Shown here in pieces: positions 23,749 to 33,968 of a stretch of 64,000 nucleotides of DNA. The position numbers and the translations under genes were made by a program. The stretch's first letter is position 1; each line of letters begins with the position of its first letter. The stretch is from Panonychus citri (lineage: Eukaryota; Arthropoda; Arachnida; Trombidiformes; Tetranychidae). The notes below the pieces were generated by a model. That model was given only the letters and a program-made list of their open reading frames with translations, did no database searches and was not told the DNA's origin. The DNA lies in the NCBI RefSeq assembly GCF_014898815.1, contig NW_026515546.1, positions 2,404,501 to 2,468,500 of the forward strand. Direction: 5' to 3'.

Positions 23749-26345
23749 CTAATACGAGTTCAGGGCTATTCTTTTTTCAGATTCTTCTCCGTTTTCTTTT
23801 TCAGAAAGGTCTGGTGTTCTTGATACGGTGAATTGCCTTTTTATATTCGGGTGATAATGAAGCCAAAGGATACAGAATACGACAAATATAATAAATAAAA
23901 CTGCAATACCAAAGAAAATAGCAAAAACTTTCAGATCAAATTGGGAGGAATTCTCACTTTTAAGCTTCTCGTAATTTGCATGCATTAATGAACGACAAGC
24001 GTTAATAATTTCTGGTGTTATTATCTCAAGGGTATCATTGAGTTCGCTTTGTTGGATACAGGATTTAGAATCACTAAAGCCATTAGGACAGCGACATTGG
24101 TCTTGATTGTCGGGTATAAGATCATCTGAGCAATATGGCGTAAAGTATGTGGGTAAAGTATGTCTAGGAAGACAATGAGTGTTGAAACAAACTCTATCTT
24201 CTCCACAGGCTGCACCATTAGGGACCATACCGGGATCTTTTGGGTAAACGTTACTTATGGACGATGCACACAAGGTCGTTGAGTCATTTGTGTAAATATG
24301 AGTTGTATTCCAGGCATGAAAACGGAAAGTATCATTCTGACTTGCACTACAATGAAGTCGACCACAGAGATGATCATTGCAAGCACACGGAATGAAGGAT
24401 TGCGTTTTTCTGTCGTAACCACAATCATTTCCGATTTTACCAAGAATATTGAGTTTATAGCAAGTCGGATCACTTTGGTTGACATTCTCATTCCATAGAC
24501 GATTACAGCTATTTTTATGACTTACACACTTTCCTTCAAAACAGTGACCACCGGCACATTTGTAAAAATCATGAATCCATGTATCTTCCGGGCAGAATTC
24601 ACTATTCCCATCACAATATTCAGGTAAATCACAGGGATCGGCCTTTTCTCTGCAGATAAACCGGTCAGTTAAATTGTATGGACGACAATCGGAAGGGTTA
24701 CAACAGGGGCCACTACCACAACATGCAAATTCCGTTAAAAAACATAAATCTTTGTGACAACAATCTGGATGAGATTCGGTCCATTCACACTCTTCACCAG
24801 CCTCAATGATCCCGTTTCCGCAACTTGCTGTCAAATAATTTGTCGGTGGATCGAGAAGACATTTACCATATCCTGTGTCAATTAAGCTTTTGAATTTTTC
24901 TATTGAAGATTCAGACCAATGAACTTGATGATCAAAAGTAGTAACATAGTTAGATGTCATGGTGACGCATTTACTACATCTTGGCATTGAACTCGTCCCA
25001 TTTTGTTCTGAGGTCAAATTCTTAAAGCCAAGGTTATGCCCAAGTTCATGGACAATTGAGGCAGAAACTCTGGTAACATTAGCTGACCAACTGATCCAAA
25101 TTGCATTGTCATTTGGATTACAGATCGCACCAAGAGGAGAAAACCCAATGTAACCATTAAAAGAAGAAGATACAATAAAAATGGTCGTAAAATTTTCAAA
25201 TTCTGGCAGGAAATGATCGCGTCTAAAGAAAAAGGAGAAAAAGCAAAAAACAAACAATTAGATAAGAACAAATCATAACTTCTATTGAAAAAGAATTAAT
25301 AAAAAGGAAGTGTTTCTGTTTAGCTTCAAGAAGTGAATGAATAGTTTATGGAGGAATAACAATTGAATAAGTAGTAACTTAAGGGTTTGCCGATTATTCC
25401 ATTATTACAATTATACTCTTTCAATGATTCTATGGACTCACCAGAAGAAAAGTGAACATCAATAATCAATTACCTTATTTTTTGGAATAGAATCAGAGCA
25501 TCAAACTCAGAAGAATTTTTTGGAACTTCTTCTTGCACAGTAGAATTGAGAACATCCATCAGAGTAACGATAACATTTAACGGTTTGAAAAGTGTATTGA
25601 CCATCTTAATAAGTAGATTCGATTGAATGACCAAAGCATCAAAGTTACCAAACGCATTTGCTAACCTTGAATACCAAATGAATACAACCTTTAAATGGTA
25701 AGGGACAGATTTGCTGTGAGTTACATAACCTTTCACCTCAACTGGATTAATGGAAGTCTTTGAATAGTTATGAGGTTTTTCCGTTGGAAAATAAGTAAAT
25801 GGATCTGATGGATCTCTTTTAGCCCATGTAATAAGTTGTTCACCAAAGAGCCTATCAAAAAAAATAGATTGAGAACCATTATGAATTTTTCCAGCAACTG
25901 ATTTTTCATGAGGACAACGGTCAATGGAACCACTTAAAAAGTCACCAGGATCAATGAAAATTGGAGAGGGTGAAGGTAAAGATGAAACAATGTAACTACA
26001 ACTTAATGGGTTATGTGATTGTAATTTGGGTCCAAATTCACGTTTCAACGTAACAATTAAATTCCGATCTCCAAGTTCCCTAGACAAGGTGAAACTCAGA
26101 ATAGCGGAATCACATTCACTAATACAGATAAACCTGACATTGTTTTTAAATGTTTGGCTAACCAATTCAGAGTAAACTTGAAAACAATTAACACTTTCAA
26201 ATAAAAGGGTGAAACAAGTAATCAATAGAATTAATTGTTTAAAAAGAAAACAATTAAACTGTGATCGTTTGATTTTCTTCTTAAAATCAACAAACGGGTG
26301 AAAGAGCAAAAGGGTTACCATTGACAACAGAAAAGAACAAAACAT
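23749..26345 (-). CDS. ADAM-type transmembrane metalloprotease/disintegrin, probably catalytically impaired
   Basis: Two exons, 26345-25474 and 25222-23749, join in phase (…QKIR/RDHFLP…) to about 781 residues. The order is a hydrophobic leader, divergent prodomain and metalloprotease domain, disintegrin domain (CCNPSDC…CDLPEYCDG), Cys-rich region, EGF-like module, one TM helix (FAIFFGIAVLFIIFVVFCIL) and a ~35-residue cytoplasmic tail. ADAMs shed ectodomains at the cell surface and bind integrins. The zinc motif reads HELGHNLGFKN: the first two His and the Glu are present, but the third ligand His is Asn, and the downstream Met-turn is atypical (VTM). It may be an adhesive rather than proteolytic ADAM. 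The leader contains two hydrophobic stretches; the first ATG of the frame is used, so the exact start is uncertain. Confidence 0.88.
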
Positions 26346-27840
26346 TTTCTCTTTTCTTTTGTTGTTGTTGTTAATCAAACAATTTAATCTCTGACTGATT
26401 GTTAGATTAATGTTTCTTTTAATTGTGATCGATTGTAACTCAATTATTATCCACCGAAACAATTAAAAATCTTGCCTCTACAATTTCCTCTCCCTAATTG
26501 GCCAAGTGAGTGTTTAATTATCCTTTACATTAAATTTGCTCTTCCGATGAAAATCATTAATGTTAAAAGTCAATTGATTTTGACTAACAATAAATGGTTA
26601 AGGATGTAATTAATTAACCATTTTACTTGTGATTAATTAGTCTGAATATCTTCCAAGTGTTAGTGTTACAAAGGTTTATGATTGATTGTTGATTATTTTA
26701 TATTTACAAAAAATTCCATTTCTGGTTAATGTTTCTTTTTAATCTCTTGGGTTAATATTTTGTTTCTTTTTGGTTCCCAATTTTATAATCTTTTTTTCGT
26801 ATATTATTAATGTTTTTCTCGTTTTTTTTTCTTCTTTTTTTATTTCATGTTGTTACAGATTATTTAAACATTTCGAATATTGGAATTTCTAACTGAATAT
26901 TTGATGAAGTAGACATGGAAAAAACAAAACCAACGAGTGAATTTGGTACATTTGAAGTCTTTTCTGCTTTGACTGTTGGTCATTTTTACCATTTGGTTAC
27001 ATGATTTTCACATTGAAATGGACATTTGACTCTTTGAAACTCTTTTTCTACAATAATTCATGTAGACATTGATTACTGATTATGGGTAATTTGATCTATT
27101 ATTACCATTCAATATCTACGTTTCTAATCATCAGCTGAATCTTGACCTTCTATTTTGACCTCTCATTCCAAGTTACATTACTTTGCAATCCAAACTTCAA
27201 TTCATTTATTGACAATTTTCACCGAAAACTATTATTATTTATTACTTATAATGGACAATCATTTATCAATTTTCCAAGAGTATAAGTTGAACATAACATG
27301 AATGTGAAACAAAAAAGTTATTTCAATCAAGTTAATCTAATCAATTCCAACTAATGGTAAACACAAAATTACACTATTATTATTACTTTAAAGATCTACT
27401 GATTGAGTTAAATACAATTAATATTACTCATCATTAGTTATCAACAAAATCAAACACAATTTAAGTATCTCTCAAATCATTAAAATCGTTAATTGTTTTC
27501 ATTACAAAAACAAAAAGGATATAAAAAAATAACCATAACCAAATTATCAATATTTTCCCTTGTAAATATCAGAAAATTGTTAGTTAAAAATAGAAAACGA
27601 ATCAAAATTTTCTCTATTATCTTTAAATTTAATAGAAAATATAATTATTGTCAAATTTAATTGCGAAATTGAATTAAATCAACTGTTAATTGTTACCATT
27701 TAATTTGGCGCTTCTTTTATCGATACATCGATGTATCGTTTTTGTAACTTAACCTTTTTTCATTTGAAAACAAAAAGATGTTGAGTTTACTGGTTAACCT
27801 TTTTGTCTGTTAATTGTTACAATTACTTAACTATTGATTA
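26346..27840. other. Divergent intergenic region between ADAM and NEMP genes
   Basis: About 1.5 kb separate the two divergent starts. It is AT-rich with T-runs near 26790-26850. Regulatory-looking motifs cluster at 27704-27738 (separate entry). No exon encoding the missing N-terminal lumenal domain of NEMP could be found in any frame. Confidence 0.5.
27704..27738. promoter_or_regulatory. E2F-like and DRE-like motif cluster upstream of NEMP
   Basis: TTTGGCGC (about 27704-27711) fits the E2F consensus TTTSSCGC. TATCGATA at 27718-27725 is identical to the DREF-binding DRE core known from Drosophila proliferation genes. It overlaps an 18-bp perfect palindrome, CGATACATCGATGTATCG, at 27721-27738. 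The cluster lies about 100-140 bp upstream of the NEMP ATG. That these factors act here is inferred from motif identity only. Confidence 0.45.
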
Positions 27841-30318
27841 ATGGATACAAGTACATTGATCTTCATTATCCTGCCGATTGTGGCCTGTACGGTGACCATA
27901 ATCAACTATAATCATGAGGCTCCAATCGATCCGACAATGACTGGATTAACACTTGTTGGAATACTTTTATTTTATAAAGCTCCATTATACTCAAAGTAAG
28001 TTGTTTACAATTAACTAATTGTCTTTTAATTATTCACTTTGATTCTATTATGTTTTTGTCTTCTCTATACTTGTATTAATCTGTTGGATGATTAATTGTT
28101 GGTCATTTTAATCTATTTAATGTAACACAAACTAGAGAACAAGTAACATGAGAATTAATATTTTTCTTTTGTTTACTTTTTTGTTCTATTCTCTTTTAAT
28201 TTTTCTTTTCTCTCGCAATTAATTGTGTTAATTGTTTTTTTTCTTTTCTCTTTTACAGAAGTACAAGTTTCTATTATATTTGCTCAGTTACTCTGGGATG
28301 TCTAGGAACCAATCTCATACTATTTTTTATAATTAGTCGTTTTTTGCCAAAGGTTGGTTAATCTTTAACTCCATTAAAAGTTTCCTCTATCCTGATGAAC
28401 ATGCAACTTGTCAAATGAATTATGATCACTGATATTTCGTCAGAGATTGAAATTATCCAAGTTATAGAATCAATCATCTACAAATTTAATCTGACTTGTG
28501 AAATATTGAGGTAATTTGATTGTCACGTTTTCTTTTGGATGCACCAAAAGTAAAGGAAAACATTTGATCATCACCTTAAAAAAAGTTGGACTGATTAATA
28601 ATTTAATCCATAATTTCATTCAAGTTGCCATCATCTCAATCACAGATCCTCTTAATCATTTAATCTGACAAACTTTTTCCTCGATTCTATTTTCATGGTA
28701 CAAGGTTAAGATGTTCATTAATGTCAATTGCTTTTGTTTGATTACTAATCTTTTATTTACTTCTCTATTCTTTCATTCAGAAACTTGCCGCTGCTTCATT
28801 ATTCCTAAGCTGGGGAACCTTAGGATTTGTTTATCGGCTGTTCAAAAACAGAATATTCCAATTATTTTATAATTATGGAACATACATCGCCGTGTACACC
28901 ATGTTTTCCGCTGTGATAGCTCTTGCCTATGCTTATCGTTATGGTCCTCCCACTCACCCGAAGACTTTAAATTTAGTACAATGGACAATCCAAGTAAATA
29001 TCTATTGATAGACTGATTTATCTATTGATTCTTGACTAATCTTGGATTTTCTTAATGTCTTAGTTCATATCTTTGTCCTTAATCTTGCTGTCTAATCCAA
29101 TTCAACTGGTTGGACTTTCATTGTGTGCACTAATTGTTATCCATTACAACTTTAGTCATTTCTGGCCGAGACTAACTTCGTAAGTTTAATAATAGTAATT
29201 TTTGTTGTGACGATATTTTTGTTAACCAGAAACAGTTAACTTTTTTTCTTTACTCCATTTCTATCATATTCAGACGTTTAAAGCCATTAGAACCAAGGTC
29301 ATTATTAACTGAAGATGAATTTTATCTGCAAGGATTATTAACAACTCAGAAGGAGCTCAAGAAATTACGTGATTATTGTCGATCACCTGATGTTGATCCA
29401 TGGAAAGTTGTTAACAAATTGAAAACTCCTGACAGGTACAACTAATTTTCTCATGTTTAAAATTAGATGGAAATCAATTTCTTATCATCACCATGTTTTC
29501 ATTTGCCAATTGGTTCTTTTTTTTTTACTAGTCAACAAATTACATCAATTTTCACCCAAAACTAATCATGACTCGTTGTAATACTTTTCCTAATTTTTAT
29601 TATTAGTCAATCATGATTGATTCAAGTTCCTAACCAATGATAATAATACTCAATTATGATTTCAAGATCTTACATAATGTTAATCTCAAACTTAAGTCTA
29701 TCGAAGTCAATTTTACTTTTGATATTTTTCTAAATGAACAAGTCAAATAAGAGATTAACTTGAATCGTTGATTACTTTTAACATCATCATGATGATATGT
29801 TTGACTTTTGTTCATAAATTTCAATAAAACACCCATTCACTTACAGAGAATCCAATGAATACGTGATTGATAATAATTGAGAATTTCCAATCAACTTAAT
29901 AACATAGAGAAAACCGAACTAATCTGAATTATTCTGACAATTGACTTCCTGTTTCTGGATTATCATTTGTTTTCTATTTCATAGATTCGCCAAATTCATG
30001 GTCACTGGTGACGATGTGGGGGAGGAAGAAAGGTCCATCTATGATACTTCCTGTTTCGATGATTCTGATGAGATGATTGAAGATATGGATACCACCGGGG
30101 ATTTGGAAGGAGATGAAGAAAGAGAAAGTGAAATTGGTCCTGGTGGAGATACGATAATGTTTGATGCGAGCTATTCAAATAGCCATCGAAATAGTGAAAT
30201 TAATCCTCAACACTCAAGCGACAATCGCCTTATAATCAATGATAATCAACCGAGAAATTTGTTTACTAATCTAAATCAAAGTGTCAAAATAAATGAGAGC
30301 CAAAAAATTTTCAATTAG
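27841..30318 (+). CDS. Nemp: NEMP/TMEM194-type nuclear envelope integral membrane protein, short N-terminus
   Basis: Six exons, 27841-27995, 28259-28352, 28781-28993, 29064-29179, 29274-29435 and 29985-30318, are phase-consistent and encode about 357 residues. Several hydrophobic helices are followed by SLLTEDEFYLQGLLTTQKEL, LRDYCRSPDVDPWKVVNKL and RFAKFMVTGDD. This is the conserved nucleoplasmic region of NEMP1/TMEM194, which sits in the inner nuclear membrane and supports nuclear-envelope stiffness and fertility in animals. The C-terminus is acidic. Compared with NEMP1 the large N-terminal lumenal domain is absent: the first ATG is directly followed by a helix, and no upstream exon was seen. 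Either the gene is shortened or a far or highly diverged exon was missed. A partial, broken copy of this gene lies at 39163-39568. Confidence 0.85.
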
Positions 30319-30321
30319 ACA

Positions 30322-30327
30322 AATAAA
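30322..30327 (+). other. Candidate poly(A) signal of NEMP
   Basis: AATAAA beginning 4 bp after the NEMP stop. It is conserved in the inverted NEMP fragment near 39205. Usage is inferred. Confidence 0.3.
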
Positions 30328-30541
30328 TTGGATTATTCAACATATTGTACAAAATGTTCAAAAGATTAACCAAATCAATCATCTCTAACTGTTCATCATC
30401 TATTAACTATTAAATTAATAAGTGAACTATTATTTGATCACCTTAATCACAGGTACACTTGATTTAAATCGTTTTAGGGAAATTCGATTATTCTGTTGAT
30501 TTTCTTTTCTTCTCATATAATTAGCTCTTTAGAATTAGATA

Positions 30542-30563
30542 AACCAGTGGTAATCACTAAATA
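30542..30563 (+). repeat. Remnant of the neighbouring PPxY gene's 3' end
   Basis: These 22 bases are identical to the complement of 42346-42367, which encodes the last residues and stop of the Cys-rich/PPxY gene. The similarity stops beyond this point. It marks the edge of the segment duplicated with POT1 and shows that the copied piece came from a locus where POT1 adjoined that gene. Confidence 0.75.
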
Positions 30564-30958
30564 ACAATCGTTTAATTGTTTGTCGAGTTTATCGTTTTTC
30601 TTTCTCGTCCAATTGTATTTTTTATCTTTAAGTGTCCGAGTTTTGTAAAGCAAAAATATAAACACGAAATTAAATTGATGATGATGTCTTTTTTTACATG
30701 AGTTTATGATTACTTATGAACAGAATTACATTTAGTTGATTAGCAAAATAGTTGAAATATAATTTGACACTTGGATTATCTTCCAAATTAAAATCAATAC
30801 AGAAAAAGGGATATTAACAAATAAACTAACAATCAGCTTTTGCTTTGCAATAGTTTTTGTTTTTTTGTTGCATATTATTAATTAAGATCATTATCAAGAT
30901 AAATTGATTAAGGTTCAAGAAACTCTTGACTGTGAAAAAATTAAAACCCCAAGACTAA
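30564..30958 (-). repeat. Duplicated POT1 3' flank, copy A
   Basis: Non-coding sequence that matches 41946-42345 in reverse orientation with small indels, including the CTATTGCAAAGCAAAAGCTG and TTGGACGAGAAAGAAAAACG blocks. It is the 3' UTR/3' flank of POT1 and belongs to the segmental duplication. Confidence 0.75.
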
Positions 30959-31697
30959 TTATGAGGCATTAGAAACATATCTAACTCGAGGAATTACAGG
31001 AAAAGTTTCATCAGTCATATTTGAATCATCAGAATCAACAATTAGATTGCCGGATGATCGTTCACTTGAGTTGATTGGTGCTGATGGTGATAATTGATTA
31101 GGATTTGTTGTTGTTGTTGTTGTTGTGGTTGTGATTGTTTCTTTTCAAGAAAATCAATTGCCAATAAAATGTATTGAATGTGCTCTTCACGAGTTAATGG
31201 CGATGATTCATCTCGTAAATCTCCTTCCTCTAATATTTGTACAAGTAATTTTAATTTCTCTAAGCCATTACTGAGTAATTTATCCCAATTGAGAAATTTT
31301 TCCGCTTTGGTTTTTAAACGTGTAAGTAGATCAACATTTGATGTCTCTTTGGTTGATTGTTGATTAACTTGAGATGATGATGATGATGATGATGATTGTG
31401 GTGGTGGTGGTGAGGGCTTATTGGATCGAGTTTGACTTCTTAAAGAGTATCTTGATGTACTAGTAGATGGTAAAGAGTTTTCGACAATATGTTCGAACTG
31501 TTCAATTAAAATCTCGTCTGCAGCTTTACGTTTACGGTTTTTATTTGCTTGACAAGCTTCTTTGTTGATCTGATCTAATCTTTTCAAAAGCATTTCGAGT
31601 TCAGACTCGTGAGAATCGCTTATTGAATCATCAGTGTGTTGACTTGCGTTTTTACTTTCATCAATTGGCTTTTTAGTGTCTTGGATATTTGATCCAA
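30959..31697 (-). pseudogene. Frameshifted C-terminal half of POT1 copy A
   Basis: This stretch aligns with the C-terminal half of POT1 copy B (about 41170-41945) but is out of frame with its own N-terminal half. The open frame 31701-31042 carries the copy-B-like sequence (DSHESELEMLLKRLDQINKE, NRKRKAADEI, LTRLKTKAEKFLNWDK). It is displaced by a net 5-base length difference near 31769-31782. Around 31115-31125, in the CAA-repeat region, a second indel moves it out of frame again, so the last residues differ from copy B. The region has no recognised domain: charged, Ser/Pro/Gln-rich, with a helical-looking block in the middle. Confidence 0.7.
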
Positions 31698-33017
31698 TCA
31701 ACTGGTTATGATTACTTGGGGAAGAGTTTCCATTATTTTGGCTGAAAGAAGCTTCATTTGTATTGTTTGTTTTGGATTTGGATTTTGATTCATTGGAGAA
31801 GTTGAAATGTTAACTGATTTAGATGGTGATTGTCTTAATGGAGATTTTATCTGTCTTGGTTTGTCCATTTCACTTGTATCGGGAAAGCCCAATTTTCTTC
31901 GAAATTCTTTACGATATTCTTCACATTTATGTAGGAACATTCGACCAAGAATACTATTCCAATGACAAAGTCGAACTGCTTTTCCCCATTTCCGTGAAGA
32001 TCTCATTACAAGTGATGCTTTTCCGGGGTGATTAGCATCTTCGATTACTTGAAGATTAAATAAAACCACAAGATCGTCTCCTTGAATAAGATCAATACAC
32101 TTGAAGGTATCATAATGTTGAGCTTGATCGTAACTTTCCTCTTTCCAAACAGTGAGAGCGAAATATTTTTCATAGGCAACATGGAAATAGTCATAATTTA
32201 TACACTCGAGGCCAGAAGGCGGTCGACCATCAGCACCGAAAAGCGGCTTATATTTAGGTTCACTTGTATCCCAAATAACGGCGTTCATACAAAGTGGACT
32301 TTTATTGTAGGCCAAAACTTGACAGCAAATGTCCACAAATTCACCAGGTTTGGGTAGAGTGGATAATTTAGTTCCATTGAGGATTCTAAGTGAGAACCAT
32401 TTCTCAAGAACCTGACAGATTTCTCGATCCTCTGGAAAGATGAATCTGGTCTCCGTTAAGGCTTTGTTTCGTTCATCACTCATTGGATCATCATAATTGT
32501 ATGAAAATAATGGAAAGAATGAAGTTTTGGTTGATGTGGTGAACATGAAGGCAAGTGATGATCCCGTTCTTTGAACTTTCAGATTAGTTGCTTTCATCAT
32601 TTGACCAACGGCAATTTTATCTTCCATTTCAAAAGTTTCCAATTCAATTCCCACTTGATGAGTTGGATCAATAATTGTGACATATTTAAATTTGGTCCCT
32701 CTGGAATCTCGTACCGATTTAACAACACCAAAGATACATCCGAAAACACTTTCTCTGGTACTAAATTTCCAATTGATTAGTTCATCGATACACTTTATAC
32801 CAGGAATGGTTCTTCTTCCAATCAACTCTTTATATCGACTGTAAATTGTATCACTTGTTGGTTGAGATAAAGGTACAGTAACTGCCGGTGGTGGTGGACA
32901 TGATGTTGAACAAGTCGAAGAAGAAGTTGAGTCTGATAAACTGGACTCCGCTTGGGAAAAGAAATCTTCCCTCGGAAGGAAAGTACTGTTTTGAGAATTA
33001 AAAAATACAGCAGCCAT
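31698..33017 (-). CDS. Pot1: POT1 copy A, N-terminal part with two OB folds (telomere ssDNA-binding protein)
   Basis: POT1 binds the single-stranded 3' telomere overhang within shelterin. The single-exon frame encodes 439 residues from the ATG shared with copy B (an upstream in-frame ATG at 33092 exists). OB1 contains SVFGCIFGVVKSVRDSRGTK, YVTIIDPT and TRFIFPEDREICQVLEKWF. OB2 contains GEFVDICCQVLAYNK, AVIWDTSEPKYKP, FKCIDLIQGDDLVVLFNLQV and RKWGKAVRLCHWNSILGR. These match the spacing of POT1 OB1/OB2. The frame ends early, about 30 codons after an indel relative to copy B, so the C-terminal half is lost. A truncated POT1 that still binds DNA is possible; a pseudogene is also possible. The family assignment rests on the OB motifs and is fairly secure. 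Confidence 0.8.
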   Translation of the reverse strand: MAAVFFNSQNSTFLPREDFFSQAESSLSDSTSSSTCSTSCPPPPAVTVPLSQPTSDTIYSRYKELIGRRTIPGIKCIDELINWKFSTRESVFGCIFGVVKSVRDSRGTKFKYVTIIDPTHQVGIELETFEMEDKIAVGQMMKATNLKVQRTGSSLAFMFTTSTKTSFFPLFSYNYDDPMSDERNKALTETRFIFPEDREICQVLEKWFSLRILNGTKLSTLPKPGEFVDICCQVLAYNKSPLCMNAVIWDTSEPKYKPLFGADGRPPSGLECINYDYFHVAYEKYFALTVWKEESYDQAQHYDTFKCIDLIQGDDLVVLFNLQVIEDANHPGKASLVMRSSRKWGKAVRLCHWNSILGRMFLHKCEEYRKEFRRKLGFPDTSEMDKPRQIKSPLRQSPSKSVNISTSPMNQNPNPKQTIQMKLLSAKIMETLPQVIITS

Positions 33018-33968
33018 AAGAAAAGAGTAGCATGAGTTCCCGGCTCGAGTCAATAATAAACCGAAATGATTTGTTTTGATAAACATTTTCATCTTTTATT
33101 AGGGAAAAGAATGAGATCGAGGTGGAGCCACCGGCGTATTTTCGGATAAGAAGCTCAACTTTTACTCTTTCAGCTGATCTTTTTTCGGCTTATGGTTCGC
33201 GGCTTTTTAAGAAAATTAATTAATTTAATCAATCGAACAATTGATTGACCAATTTAATATTTTCTAAAACTCACAACACAGCGAAGGTATAAATAGGTGG
33301 ACATTTGACACGAAAATAAAAGCGAACAGTGGATGATCAGGTTGATTAGCTGTTGATCACAATTATCATATTATTAGTGTGACAGATTGATTGTTTTAAC
33401 CCCTTCGGATTATCCTTCATCGATAGTGACCTTTAATTGTGTAAACTTAACTTGACCAAACACAATTAAGTTCATTTCCATGTGTAACTGTAATCGTAAG
33501 CCGAAAAAAAAACGTATCAGCTGAAAGGGTAAAAGTTGAGCTGACAGAGAATCTTGATTCTTAATTATATTTCCTAAGCTCAGTAAGTAAATTAACTCAT
33601 CTTATGATTGATTAGAACCAATTGAGAATTGGTCAACTGTTAATGTCCAAGTGAATGAGTGACTACCAGTCGACTAAAAGGTTTAAAGTGTGAAGCCAAT
33701 GATTCTCCAGGCAGCTCACCGACTCGGCTAACTTCGGAGTCTATTCATGTTAACATCATCACGTCTTTATAAAGGTGAAAATGAAGCATTTGTAGTCTGT
33801 TGTTACCAACATAAGATTAACTTTTTTGTTTCTGTGTTGATGGTTGAAGATTTTTGTTTCTTTTATTTCAATCGTTTTATTATTTAATTGATTATTTTTT
33901 TTTCTCTTCTCAATTTTTCTCTTCTTATTAAGATTAAGTGGCGTAGTAATAATTGTTCCTCTTCTAAC
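33018..33968. other. Divergent region between POT1 copy A and Cullin-1
   Basis: Both genes must start transcription in or beside this 950-bp region. The 5' flank of copy A retains a GGTGGAGCCACC block that is also present, inverted, before copy B (39716-39727). A 391-bp TIR element occupies 33152-33542. A Cul1 5' UTR intron cannot be excluded (pyrimidine tract and AG near 33934). Confidence 0.5.
33152..33542. mobile_element. 391-bp element with ~40-bp imperfect inverted ends
   Basis: The left end (AGCTCAACTTTTACTCTTTC then AGCTGAT and TTCGGCTTA) is mirrored at 33497-33542 with a few mismatches and a small length difference. There is no coding capacity. No clear target duplication was found. 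It lies between POT1 copy A and Cul1, and a related, partial copy lies at 39620-39710 before POT1 copy B. Probably a MITE. Confidence 0.65.
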
